DNA of 64,000 nt from JADCCX01 sp031431475. Lineage in GTDB: Bacteria > Pseudomonadota > Alphaproteobacteria > Rhizobiales > Beijerinckiaceae. Below the pieces are notes generated by a model, which searched no databases, had not been told where the DNA came from, and worked only from the letters and a program-made list of their open reading frames with translations. The stretch lies in contig JANPDL010000011.1 in NCBI GenBank assembly GCA_031431475.1, positions 8,415 through 72,414 on the forward strand. Reading direction: 5' to 3'. Positions within the stretch are counted from its first letter, which is position 1. The number at the start of each line of letters is the position of its first letter. The position numbers and the translations under genes are program-made. Shown piece after piece: positions 32,864 to 41,637 of this stretch.

Positions 32864-34279
32864 TCAGTTCGCCAGATCAAGGATCTGATCAGCGACTGCT
32901 TTGATCACATCTTTTTGGTGGCTGATGAGGACCAGCGACAACCCTGTGTCGGCCACAAGACCGCGCAGGAGCAAGATCGTTTCGCGCTGCACAATTGGGT
33001 CGAGGCGCGAGGTCGGCTCGTCAGCCACGATGAGGCTCGGGCTCATCAGCAGAAGGCGGGCCAGCGCCAGCCGCTGGGCCTCGCCGCCTGAGATCGCATC
33101 GATGTGCCGGGCGAGCAAGGCGGGTTTGAGTCTGAGACGATCGAGCAGATGCGGCAGGTGCGGTATGACAGCACCGCCAGTGCTGCCTTGCACCACATCG
33201 GCCAGTTGTTCGCCAAGGGTCCGATGTGACGTGAACACAGTTGTCGGATCCTGATGCAGCTTCTGGTAGCGGCGGCGCAGACGGCGCGCGCCTGATAGAT
33301 CGATATAGGGGTCACAGCCAGCCCATGATACATCGCCACGCATTGGTTTCTGCAGACCAAGCAGCACGTTGGCGAGCGTGCTTTTGCCACATCCACTCGG
33401 TCCCGTGACTGCCAGCACCTCGCCTCGCCGCACATGAATGTGAAGATCCTGGAACAGCGGCGCGCCCGGATGATAGCCGAAGGCGAGATCATGGGCGGCG
33501 AGCACCAGATCGTCGGCGGTCAGGCAGGTTTCGCAAACTGGCCATCGAGATGGATCTGCGGCGAGCCAGGCGCGGGTGTAGGGATGGCTCGGGTGGGTCA
33601 GAACGGTATCGGTGGGTCCACTTTCGACAATAGCCGCCTCTTTCATAACTGCTAAATGACCGCCTTCCGCCAAACCGCGTGCCACGGCGAGATCATGTGT
33701 GATGACGAGCAGCGTCTTGCCTGCAGCCCTGAGTGACAGCAGGAGATCGATGACCTGCCGGATGCGCGTGGGATCAAGACCCTTCGTCGGTTCGTCGGCA
33801 ACGATCAGCGACGCATCCGTCAGGCGGGCATTTGCCACCAGTACGCGCTGGGCCATGCCACCGGAGAGCTGGAAGGGAAAGAGCCGCACTGTGTCAGTCG
33901 GCAAATCGACCTCCGCAAGGAGAGTCTGCGTGTCCGGCCCGGCATATCTGGAACCCGGCGCGAGCTGGCGGCCAATACGCGTCAACGGATCAAATGCTGC
34001 GCCAGGCTCCTGCGGGATGAGGCTTGTGGCTGAGTGCCATAGCATTCGCAAGCTTTTGGCGTCCTTGGCGGGTATCTGGTGTCCGGCCACCATGATGTCG
34101 CCTTCGACAGCAAGGCCCTGCGGCAAAAGCCCCATGATCGCCTGCGCAAGCAGGCTCTTGCCGCTTCCCGTCTCGCCAATCACGCACAGGCTACCGCTTT
34201 TTGGTATCGAGAGCGAAGCGCGGTCAACCAGCGTTGCACCGCCGGTGACGCGCACCGTCAGACCGCGCAGTTCCAGCAT
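32864..34279 (-). CDS. ABC transporter ATPase, two fused domains (nickel/peptide type)
   Basis: A 471-residue protein with two complete ABC domains, equivalent to DppD plus DppF or NikD plus NikE in one chain. Domain 1: Walker A GETGSGKSLLAQA, signature LSGGMAQRVLVA, Walker B LIVADEPTKGLD. Domain 2 (from about 245): GPSGCGKSTLAN, ISGGEAQRLALARLL, LIVADEPTSRLD, then a switch His in LVLISHQKD. It is the last gene of a seven-gene operon with CobW, TonB receptor, DUF1636, binding protein and two permeases. I start at the ATG at 34279; a TTG at 34291 overlapping the permease stop is an alternative. Confidence 0.9.
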   Translation of the reverse strand: MLELRGLTVRVTGGATLVDRASLSIPKSGSLCVIGETGSGKSLLAQAIMGLLPQGLAVEGDIMVAGHQIPAKDAKSLRMLWHSATSLIPQEPGAAFDPLTRIGRQLAPGSRYAGPDTQTLLAEVDLPTDTVRLFPFQLSGGMAQRVLVANARLTDASLIVADEPTKGLDPTRIRQVIDLLLSLRAAGKTLLVITHDLAVARGLAEGGHLAVMKEAAIVESGPTDTVLTHPSHPYTRAWLAADPSRWPVCETCLTADDLVLAAHDLAFGYHPGAPLFQDLHIHVRRGEVLAVTGPSGCGKSTLANVLLGLQKPMRGDVSWAGCDPYIDLSGARRLRRRYQKLHQDPTTVFTSHRTLGEQLADVVQGSTGGAVIPHLPHLLDRLRLKPALLARHIDAISGGEAQRLALARLLLMSPSLIVADEPTSRLDPIVQRETILLLRGLVADTGLSLVLISHQKDVIKAVADQILDLAN

Positions 34280-34287
34280 CGGTTCGT

Positions 34288-35127
34288 TCAATTTTTCGCC
34301 CTCATGAGCCGTGCTGCGAAGCCTTCGCCGACCAGCGTGAAGGCGAGCACGCTGGTTACGATCATCAGGCATGGCGCGGCCATCTGGGTTGGCGCTTCGC
34401 TGACATAGGGAAGCATCTCACTGATCATTGCGCCCCATTCCGGCGTTGGTGGTTGAAGGCCAAGACCGAGAAATCCGAGCGAAGAGATTGAGAGTATCGC
34501 CGCGCCCACGCCGAGCGTGGCCAGCGAGATCGTCTGGCGCAGCACAGGCGGTAATAGATGATAGCGCAGAATGTGGAGCCGGGACAGTCCCGCCAGCCTG
34601 GCCGCCTCAACATGGCCCTCTTGCAGCGTGACCCGCGCCGTCGCACGGGCCATACGCGCGAACTGCGGCCAAAGCGTCAGTTTGATGCCGATCATCATCG
34701 GGATGATACCGCCACCGAGTAGCCCGGCCAGAAGCAGCGCCAGCAGCAGGCCGGGAAAGGCGAGTACGAGATCAGCAAAACGCATGATCAACCCATCGAT
34801 AAGCTGTCCGCTGCCAGCTGCGATCAGCCCGAGAAGGAGCCCGACAGAAGTAGCGATCACCACGCAGACCACCGCGATGCCAAGCGAGCGCGGTGCGCCA
34901 TGCACGACGCGCGACAGGACATCACGGCCCAGATGATCCGTCCCGAACGGATGGTCCGGCGATGGCGCAGCCAGGGTTTTCAACAAATCTTGCGAAATCG
35001 GGTCGGACAGTGGCAGCCACGGGCCAAACAGGCATAGCGCCGCAAGCGCGATCAACAAGGCCAGCCCGGTGCGCAAGCCAACCGGCAGAGGGTTCACTTC
35101 CATTTCGCAGGTGGTGACAGCGGTCAT
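34288..35127 (-). CDS. ABC permease, DppC/NikC type
   Basis: A 279-residue inner-membrane subunit with about six transmembrane segments, N-terminal LPVGLRTGLALLIALAALCL, then HPFGTDHLGRDVLSRVVHGA near residue 58, which is the hallmark of the DppC/OppC family. The coupling-helix EAA-like motif is EAARLAGLSRLHILRYHLLP near 170. The start codon overlaps the upstream permease stop (ATGA). It forms the channel with the DppB-like partner. Confidence 0.92.
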   Translation of the reverse strand: MTAVTTCEMEVNPLPVGLRTGLALLIALAALCLFGPWLPLSDPISQDLLKTLAAPSPDHPFGTDHLGRDVLSRVVHGAPRSLGIAVVCVVIATSVGLLLGLIAAGSGQLIDGLIMRFADLVLAFPGLLLALLLAGLLGGGIIPMMIGIKLTLWPQFARMARATARVTLQEGHVEAARLAGLSRLHILRYHLLPPVLRQTISLATLGVGAAILSISSLGFLGLGLQPPTPEWGAMISEMLPYVSEAPTQMAAPCLMIVTSVLAFTLVGEGFAARLMRAKN

Positions 35128-36098
35128 ATGGCGGCCCTCAGCCGCTGGCGCGGATCAAGCCAGAGGCAGGCGATATCCGCCAGAAGGCTGGCGAACGCGA
35201 ACATCAGCCCGATGATGATGCCTGCCCCCATAATCATCGGCACGTCACGCGCCAGCAGTGACTTGACCAGCAGATCGCCAAGGCCTGGATAGTTGAAGAG
35301 TGTTTCAATCACCACAAAGCCATCAATGACATAGCTCATCTGAAGCGCCATGAATGTGACGATCGGGATCGCGGCATTGCGCAGGCCATGGCGGCGGAAA
35401 GCCGTGGCTGCATCAAGCCCGCGGATTTGTGCGAATGTCATGAAGAAGGCCGAGCGGACATCGACCACCGCATTGCGGATGATGCGCACCGAATAGGCCG
35501 CCAGCCCAAGCGCCAGTGTCAGCGCGGGCAACACCATGTGCCAGCCGGTACGGTAACCAGCGGGGGGTAGCCAACGCAAAGACAAGGCAAAGATCGAAAT
35601 CAGCACGATGCCGATCAGGAAGCTTGGCGTGGAAGCCAGCAGAATCGCCATGCCTTGGGAGGAGCGATCTACAGCCCCGCCCGGTCTGAGCCCGGCAGTC
35701 AGCCCGAGCGGCAGGGCGATCAGATAGGACAGCGCCCAACCCACCAGCCCGAGGCCGAGTGTGAACCGTGCATGATAGGCGAGTTCGTCCAGAACTGGCT
35801 TTCTGGTGACCAGCGACTTTCCAAGGTCGCCCTGAGCCAACCGTCCCATCCATTGGGCGTACTGGATCATCAGGGGCCGGTCGAGGCCCCCCTCGCGGCG
35901 AATGCGATCAGCCATTTCCAGTGTTAGCCGGTCTTCTCCCACGCGTGCGGCGGCGATGCGAAGGGCGGCATCGCCTGGCAAAGCATGCACAAAGGCGAAG
36001 CACAGCGTCGCCAGCACGAAGGCCGTCGCCAGTGCCTGTGTCACGCGTGTCGCGATGATGCGCGAAAGGGGTGAACGCAGCATCATGCCCGACTGCAT
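35124..36098 (-). CDS. ABC permease, DppB/NikB type
   Basis: A 324-residue inner-membrane subunit. It has an N-terminal helix (VTQALATAFVLATLCFAFVHAL), the family segment MADRIRREGGLDRPLMIQYAQW near residue 62, and the EAA-like loop FMTFAQIRGLDAATAFRRHG near 218. Six transmembrane helices fit the family. It starts 2 bp after the binding-protein stop and overlaps the next permease by 4 bp, so expression is tightly coupled. Confidence 0.92.
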   Translation of the reverse strand: MQSGMMLRSPLSRIIATRVTQALATAFVLATLCFAFVHALPGDAALRIAAARVGEDRLTLEMADRIRREGGLDRPLMIQYAQWMGRLAQGDLGKSLVTRKPVLDELAYHARFTLGLGLVGWALSYLIALPLGLTAGLRPGGAVDRSSQGMAILLASTPSFLIGIVLISIFALSLRWLPPAGYRTGWHMVLPALTLALGLAAYSVRIIRNAVVDVRSAFFMTFAQIRGLDAATAFRRHGLRNAAIPIVTFMALQMSYVIDGFVVIETLFNYPGLGDLLVKSLLARDVPMIMGAGIIIGLMFAFASLLADIACLWLDPRQRLRAAI

Positions 36099-36100
36099 CC

Positions 36101-37648
36101 CTACTTCAGCGTGACGGTGTGCAGCATGTAGCGCATCTCGTAGGGGTCGATGGCAAGCCCCTTCACACGGCTGGACACCGCGACTGTGTGCTCGAACCAG
36201 GCAACCGCCGTCACCGGCGTTTCTTCGTGGATGATCTTCGTGATCTCCATGCGCAGCGCCTGCTTCCGCGATGCGTCGAAGCTCTGCACGTATTCATCCG
36301 TCAGCGCTTTGATGCGGTCGCGGCCCGGCCAATTCAGCGTACCCCAGGTCGAGCGCTCGCGGGTGAAGTCGGGGATCACGGTGGCGATCACGTCCGGCAC
36401 GTTGACATAGGTGCGGGCGAACATGGTCATCTGCATCGTGCCGTCGCGGATCGCGGCGGGGATATTGGCCGATGGCACGGGATCAACGCTGATCTCGACA
36501 CCGATCTCCTTGAGATGCGCCTGCATCGCCTGGCCAATCACGGTCAGTTCAGGCCTGTTGGAGATGGTGAGCAGCTTCGCTGAGAGCCTGACGCCGTTCC
36601 TGACGCGCACTCCATCCGCACCCTGTACCCAGCCTGCCTGATCGAGCAGCGCGCGCGCACCCGCCACATCGCGACTGTAGTCCGGCAGGGACTTGTTGTG
36701 CCAATCGTTGAGGACAGGCGGGATCAACTGCGTCGATGCCGAGCCGGGATGGCGCAGCACTGCAGAGGCAATGCCAGGCCGGTCGATGGCCATCGAGATG
36801 GCACGGCGCACGCGGGCGTCCTCGAACTGAGGAATGCCGGAGTTGAACGCCATGACGCGGATGCGCGGAACGGTCACGCTGGCGACCTTCATCTGGCCGC
36901 CCGCGTCGATGCGGGGCGTCGCGCTCGGCACGGTGGTGAAGATGAGGTCGGCGTCGCCGGCGATCGCGACATTGGTGCGCGTGTCGCCATTGGGGATCGC
37001 CGTATAGCGAGCCTTTGCAACCTTGGCCGGGCCGCCGCGATAGCCGTCAAACCGATCAAGCTCGATCACCGTCTTGCCGTCGATCTTCGTGATCTTGAAC
37101 GGACCGCTGCCGATCACGTTCACAACCTTGCCGTCCGGTCCGTAGGACTTCGGCGCAAGGATGACGGAGGCGTAGTCCACCAGCACTGCGGGAAGATGGC
37201 TGAAGGGGGTCTTGGTGCGGATCACCACCGCATTGCCGTCGGCTTTCAGTTCGTCGACAGGTATCTGCTGCATGCTCTCGCCAGCCAACGCCAGCTTGAG
37301 GCTCGCCGCAGCTGCTTCCGCCGTCACAGGGGTGCCATCATGGAAGGCCAGGCCAGAGCGGATCGGAAAGCGCCAGGTCAGCCGATCCTCGGCCACGTTC
37401 CAGCTCTCGGCGATGCCACCGACCAGCTTGCCGTCAGGCTCGACCATCACCAGTGTTTCGGCGATCTGCATGCGCGCCATGATGTAGCCGGTGTCGGACG
37501 GTTCGTTGGAGGTGTACTCCCAGGGAGCCGCCACGCGAAGGACGCCGGGCTCGGCGGCGGCGGATAACGACATGCTTACAAGTGAGGCGGTGAGGGCAGC
37601 GCTCATCCACTGGCGGCGGGACAGCAAGAGAGACATCGGTAGGGTCAT
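36101..37648 (-). CDS. Extracellular solute-binding protein, family 5 (peptide/nickel/metallophore type)
   Basis: About 515 residues. A twin-arginine-like signal (SRRQWMSAALTASLVSMSL) is followed by the SBP_bac_5 fold, with YIMARMQIAETLVMVEPDGK, LVGGIAESWNVAEDRLTWRF near residue 75, and FHDGTPVTAEAAAASL near 100. Family members bind peptides, nickel, heme or metal-chelator complexes. A ligand for this one, probably a metal complex, is inferred from its operon. The gene begins 5 bp after DUF1636. Start 37648 or 37636; the nearest AAGG lies 12 bases before the latter. Confidence 0.88.
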   Translation of the reverse strand: MTLPMSLLLSRRQWMSAALTASLVSMSLSAAAEPGVLRVAAPWEYTSNEPSDTGYIMARMQIAETLVMVEPDGKLVGGIAESWNVAEDRLTWRFPIRSGLAFHDGTPVTAEAAAASLKLALAGESMQQIPVDELKADGNAVVIRTKTPFSHLPAVLVDYASVILAPKSYGPDGKVVNVIGSGPFKITKIDGKTVIELDRFDGYRGGPAKVAKARYTAIPNGDTRTNVAIAGDADLIFTTVPSATPRIDAGGQMKVASVTVPRIRVMAFNSGIPQFEDARVRRAISMAIDRPGIASAVLRHPGSASTQLIPPVLNDWHNKSLPDYSRDVAGARALLDQAGWVQGADGVRVRNGVRLSAKLLTISNRPELTVIGQAMQAHLKEIGVEISVDPVPSANIPAAIRDGTMQMTMFARTYVNVPDVIATVIPDFTRERSTWGTLNWPGRDRIKALTDEYVQSFDASRKQALRMEITKIIHEETPVTAVAWFEHTVAVSSRVKGLAIDPYEMRYMLHTVTLK

Positions 37649-37652
37649 CCTT

Positions 37653-38135
37653 TCAAGTTTCGACATTTGGCCATTCGGCAGTCTGTTTCGGGATCGGCCA
37701 GGCGGGCACTGCGGAAACAGTTCGGTGAGCCGGACGCGGCTCGACCTGCCGCACAGAAACACCGAGTGGAGGTACACGGCCCAGAACGCCCTCGCGCATC
37801 ACTTCCGGTCGCTCGAAACGCTCCATGAAGCCATCAGAACGGCTGGCATAGAGCGCGAACGCATCCAGTACTTCTCCCGCATGACGCTCTGGATCGAGAT
37901 CGCCAAACAGGTAGGTGAACTTGTCAGGCGCCGAGAAAGCGACAACGCACGCCCGCCTGCATTGGCTCATACAGCGCACATCGCGCAGAACGTCCAGCGA
38001 AAGTCCACGCCGTACCGCCTCAATCTCGATGGCATCGGCCAACACGACGCCCGCCCTGTCCTCATCCGCGCCCTTCCAGCCGGCGGATTTGCAACGGAAG
38101 CACACCGACAAAGAACAGTTCGCCAAAAACGTCAT
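37653..38135 (-). CDS. DUF1636 putative metal-binding protein
   Basis: A 160-residue protein of the DUF1636 family, which has a thioredoxin-like-ferredoxin look. Four cysteines are placed as in the family: CFRC near residue 12 and CMSQCRRACVVAF near 55, followed by FTYLFGDLDPERHAGEVLDA and the C-terminal RPEVMREGVLGRVPPLG. No signal peptide, so cytosolic. Function is unknown; a role in metal handling or metallophore processing is inferred from position between the TonB receptor (1-nt TGATG overlap) and the binding protein (5 bp). Confidence 0.8.
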   Translation of the reverse strand: MTFLANCSLSVCFRCKSAGWKGADEDRAGVVLADAIEIEAVRRGLSLDVLRDVRCMSQCRRACVVAFSAPDKFTYLFGDLDPERHAGEVLDAFALYASRSDGFMERFERPEVMREGVLGRVPPLGVSVRQVEPRPAHRTVSAVPAWPIPKQTAEWPNVET

Positions 38136-40309
38136 CAGAACTTCACGTTGATGAAGCCGCGCACGCCGCGACCGGGAGCCACCACCTCATCCTTGCGGAA
38201 CGAGACATGGTTGCGGATGGTCTCGTTCAGGAGGTTCGTGCCGACAACACCTGCCGTGATCTCGACAGGTCCCATTGGTCCGTTCGCGAGACGCGTGCGG
38301 TAGCTCAACTCCGCATTCAGAAGGTTGTAGCCCTTGGTAGGCGTTTCTTCCGGCGCGATGCTATTGACGGCGAAAGCGTGGATGAGGTTCACCTTGGCCA
38401 GCCACGCGCTGTCGCCGCGCCAGTAAACGCCACCGCCAATGCGCTGTGGCGGAATGCGCGGCACACGTTCGCCGCCGTCGAATTTCGCCCGCACGATGTC
38501 GTACTGTGCCTCGACACCGAAGACATTGGAGCTGACCTCAAGAACGTCATACTGCCCCTTCACCTCTGCGCCGATGAAACGGGCATTGCGCTGGGTGTAG
38601 ACCACCTGTCGAAGCTCGGTTCCCGTGCCGCAGCTGGCAAAATCGTCGTCGCAGAAATTGCCCGTATCGCGGCGATAGATGAAGTTGTCATAATGCGTGA
38701 GATAGCCTGCCGCCTCGAAGCGGAACGGTCCGGCAGCGCGGCGAAGCCCGATCTCTATGGTCTTGGCGACCTCCTTGCGAAGGTTCGGATCACCGATCTC
38801 GAAGGTTCCGGGCGCATCATGCGCGCCGCGTGAGTAGAGCTCTGCCGCGCGGGGCGCGCGTTGCACATATTGACCGGTGAGACTGCCGACGAAGCCGAAT
38901 GGTAACTCCTGCAGCAGGCCAAGGCTGGCGCTTGTCGACATGAACCGCCGCGTCCGTGGATCATCAGTTTCGATACCGGATGCGCCAAGGAAATCCCCAG
39001 GGAAGATCGCACCGTTGCCCTTGACGCGAGCGTACTCAATGCGCGCGGCTGCCTGCAGGCGGGTCGTCGGCAGGAGCTGTAACTCGCTGAAGAGATAAGC
39101 TGCCGCTGTTTGCGTGTTCGCGGGTTGAATGAGGTTGCCTGCTTCCCCCGACGTGCCGAGCTGCTGGCGACCGACCTGAACGCCGACCGCATTCGTCAAT
39201 CGACCGAAGGGGGTTTCCCAAGGTGAGAGCTGAGCCTCGACGCGGCCTTCCATCTCCCGGTTCTTGAATACCGCGCCGACCTCGAAGAGGCCCAAGCTGT
39301 TCAGCCCTTCCTCCTTGTGCTTGTAGACCGAGCCGCCAGCCCAGTAGCGGATTGTCTCAATGAAGCCGCCATTAACGCGGAACTCGCCTTTGCCATTGAG
39401 CTTGAACTGTTCCATGTCGATCCGCGTGCGCGACGCCGGGGCATCGTTGCCGGGAATACCGTAGATACTGGTAAAATGGGTGAATGACAGGCCCATGAAG
39501 CCGCCGTTCTCCGGCAGGAAATAGGAGCCGCCGATTGCTTGCCCATTTGAGCGGACGAAGCTGTTGAATTGCTTGCCGCCTGTCAGGGGCGAACGCGGGA
39601 TGCTGTAATCCTCGGACCGGCGGGAATAGATGTCGCCATGCACCGCAAAGTTGCCATGGCGCACTTCCATGAGCGCTGCGCCCTCGACGCCACGATCCAC
39701 CGACGAGACTGAGGTGCGCGTCTCCAGCGAAGCGCCGGGCGGAAGCTGGATCAAGGGAATGCGGTTATTGTCGACGCTGACCACCCCGCCGATTGCGGCG
39801 GAGCCAAAGCGCAGCGTTGCAGGCCCACGAATTACTTCGACGCGCTGCGCCGCCAGCGGATCGATGGGTACGGCGTGATCTTCGCCGAGATCGGACACAT
39901 CGCCTGCACCGATGCCGTTCTCCTGGATACGCACCCGGAAATTGTCGAGACCACGGATTACAGGACGTGCTGCAGCACCTGGCGCAAAGCCAGCATTGGT
40001 GATGCCAGGTTGATTGCTCAACTGATCGCCCAGCGTCTTGCCGCCATTGCGCAGCAGCTCACCAGCGGTGACGAACGTCACAGTCGCAAAGGACTGATCG
40101 ACGACGTTGAGGCGATCATCGCGGCGTCCGCGCACTTGCACGAACAATGGCCGCTGGATCGGGCTTGGAGCCGTGACGACGATTTCTGGCAGTTCCGGAG
40201 GAGTAACTGGTGCAGCAGCAGGCGGCGTCTGCGCGGATGCGCGATGGCTCGGAATGACTGCAGCCATCGCCACGGATGACAGCAGGATTGATACGACGCG
40301 CAATTTCAT
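38135..40309 (-). CDS. TonB-dependent outer-membrane receptor
   Basis: About 724 residues. After the signal peptide (LRVVSILLSSVAMAAVI..SHRASA) comes a TonB box-like PEIVVTAP near residue 42, a plug domain (GGKTLGDQLSNQPGITNAGF; VIRGLDNFRVRIQENGIG; QRVEVIRGPATLRFGSAAIG), then a 22-strand-type beta barrel ending in VRGFINVKF with the terminal Phe. It is related to ZnuD/heme-type receptors with the NQPGI-type plug. The ligand is inferred to be zinc or a zinc chelate from the Zur-like regulator and CobW neighbours. Start is the ATG at 40309, 4 bp after the CobW stop. Confidence 0.92.
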   Translation of the reverse strand: MKLRVVSILLSSVAMAAVIPSHRASAQTPPAAAPVTPPELPEIVVTAPSPIQRPLFVQVRGRRDDRLNVVDQSFATVTFVTAGELLRNGGKTLGDQLSNQPGITNAGFAPGAAARPVIRGLDNFRVRIQENGIGAGDVSDLGEDHAVPIDPLAAQRVEVIRGPATLRFGSAAIGGVVSVDNNRIPLIQLPPGASLETRTSVSSVDRGVEGAALMEVRHGNFAVHGDIYSRRSEDYSIPRSPLTGGKQFNSFVRSNGQAIGGSYFLPENGGFMGLSFTHFTSIYGIPGNDAPASRTRIDMEQFKLNGKGEFRVNGGFIETIRYWAGGSVYKHKEEGLNSLGLFEVGAVFKNREMEGRVEAQLSPWETPFGRLTNAVGVQVGRQQLGTSGEAGNLIQPANTQTAAAYLFSELQLLPTTRLQAAARIEYARVKGNGAIFPGDFLGASGIETDDPRTRRFMSTSASLGLLQELPFGFVGSLTGQYVQRAPRAAELYSRGAHDAPGTFEIGDPNLRKEVAKTIEIGLRRAAGPFRFEAAGYLTHYDNFIYRRDTGNFCDDDFASCGTGTELRQVVYTQRNARFIGAEVKGQYDVLEVSSNVFGVEAQYDIVRAKFDGGERVPRIPPQRIGGGVYWRGDSAWLAKVNLIHAFAVNSIAPEETPTKGYNLLNAELSYRTRLANGPMGPVEITAGVVGTNLLNETIRNHVSFRKDEVVAPGRGVRGFINVKF

Positions 40310-40313
40310 AATG

Positions 40314-41549
40314 TCAGGCAACCTTCTTTGCTTCCCAAGACGGGAAAGGATCGACAAGATCGAGGTGGGATTTGGAAAGGCCCGTGGTCACGCTGCCGAC
40401 CAGGCACTCGTCGAGCGCAGCCCGGATGACCATTTCGTCCATCTCGGGGCCACCGATGAAGACAAGTTCCTGCCGCCGGTCACCCCACGTGGGTGTCCAG
40501 TGCCTGCGCATCAGGGACTGGAAGGTCTCGGAGTCGGGCCAGCGCTCTTTGGGTACAGCGGCCCACCAGCGGCCAAGCCCTTCCGTGCGGGTGATTCGGC
40601 CAGCGACTGAGAGTTCACCAACCCAGTTGGGCCGTGTCGCCAGCCAGAAGTGACCCTTGGCGCGGATGACGCCCGGCAGCCTCTTGTCCAGAATGGCGTG
40701 CAGCTTTTGCGGATGGAACGACCGTCTTGCCCGGTAGACAAAAGAGCGAATGCCGTATTCCTCCGTTTCCGGCACATGGTCCGCAAATCCGAACAGTTCC
40801 TTGTGCCAGAGCGGGTGCTCTTGTGCCTTCTCTTCGTTGAACAGCTTCGTGTCCAGCACCTGATCCAGCGCTACCCGGCTCTGGTCAGTTTCGATAATAC
40901 GGCAATCGGCATTGAGTCCGCGCACAACGTGGCGCACCTTGGTCAGATCCTCCGACGTCACGTCCGACACCTTGTTGATGATGACGACATCGGCAAACTC
41001 GATCTGCTCGACCAGCAGATCGACCAGCGTGCGGAGATCCTGTTCACCAGCGGTCTCCCCCCGGTCCTTGAGGAAGTCGCGGCTGTCATAATCCTTCAGG
41101 AGATTGATGGCATCGACCACCGTGACCATCGTGTCGAGCCGTGAAACATCATCAAGACTCATGTCGTTCTCGTCTCGAAAAGAGAAGGTCGCGGCAATCG
41201 GCAGCGGCTCTGCGATGCCGGTGCCCTCGATCAGGAGGTAGTCAAACTTTTTTTCGGCTGCGAGACGGCGCACTTCAGTCAGCAGGTCATCGCGCAGTGT
41301 GCAGCAGATGCAGCCATTGCTCATCTCGACCAGTTTCTCCTCGGTCTGCGAGAGATTGGCTCCGCCCTCGCGCACCAGATCCGCGTCGATGTTCACCTCG
41401 CTCATGTCGTTGACGATGACTGCGACGCGCCTGCCCTCGCGGTTGTTGAGGATGTGGTTGAGGAGCGTCGTTTTTCCCGCGCCAAGGAAACCGGAGAGCA
41501 CAGTTACGGGCAGGCGGCGGTCGATGAAGAGATCGGAGTTCAGAGACAT
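40314..41549 (-). CDS. CobW/COG0523-family zinc metallochaperone GTPase
   Basis: A 411-residue G3E-family P-loop GTPase. Walker A is SGFLGAGKTTLLNHIL near residue 19. The metal-binding CxCC motif is EMSNGCICCTLRDDLL near 73. EGTGIAEPLP (Walker B/G3 region) and INKVSD (the NKxD-type guanine motif) follow, then a CobW C-terminal domain. Relatives ZigA, YeiR and ZNG1 deliver zinc during starvation. It is first in the metal-uptake operon and divergent from a Zur-like regulator; its start is 14 bp from the nearest predicted Zur box. Confidence 0.9.
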   Translation of the reverse strand: MSLNSDLFIDRRLPVTVLSGFLGAGKTTLLNHILNNREGRRVAVIVNDMSEVNIDADLVREGGANLSQTEEKLVEMSNGCICCTLRDDLLTEVRRLAAEKKFDYLLIEGTGIAEPLPIAATFSFRDENDMSLDDVSRLDTMVTVVDAINLLKDYDSRDFLKDRGETAGEQDLRTLVDLLVEQIEFADVVIINKVSDVTSEDLTKVRHVVRGLNADCRIIETDQSRVALDQVLDTKLFNEEKAQEHPLWHKELFGFADHVPETEEYGIRSFVYRARRSFHPQKLHAILDKRLPGVIRAKGHFWLATRPNWVGELSVAGRITRTEGLGRWWAAVPKERWPDSETFQSLMRRHWTPTWGDRRQELVFIGGPEMDEMVIRAALDECLVGSVTTGLSKSHLDLVDPFPSWEAKKVA

Positions 41550-41563
41550 GCGGGCTCATAATA

Positions 41564-41578
41564 TGTTATGTTGTAACG
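41564..41578. promoter_or_regulatory. Predicted Zur box 1
   Basis: TGTTATGTTGTAACG, matching the 7-1-7 GTTAtA-N-TaTAAC style of Zur operators in outline. It lies in the 76-bp gap between cobW-like and zur-like starts. The centre is 22 bp from box 2, two helical turns. With box 2 it forms a larger dyad: GTAACGTT-CAT-AACGTTAC (41573-41591) is a perfect inverted repeat. Confidence 0.65.
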
Positions 41579-41585
41579 TTCATAA

Positions 41586-41600
41586 CGTTACACTATAACA
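41586..41600. promoter_or_regulatory. Predicted Zur box 2
   Basis: CGTTACACTATAACA; the reverse complement TGTTATAGTGTAACG differs from box 1 at only two central bases. It lies 38 bp upstream of the zur-like ATG. Binding here would repress both divergent transcripts, giving autoregulation. Confidence 0.65.
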
Positions 41601-41637
41601 TTACAAAATATGTCAACCCCTGAATTTGGAGGGTGCG

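Noticed and set aside
32614..32880. 88-codon minus-strand frame between prs and the ABC ATPase
   Set aside because: No ribosome site, no family, and it overlaps the end of the ATPase gene; it reads like non-coding repeat-derived peptide.
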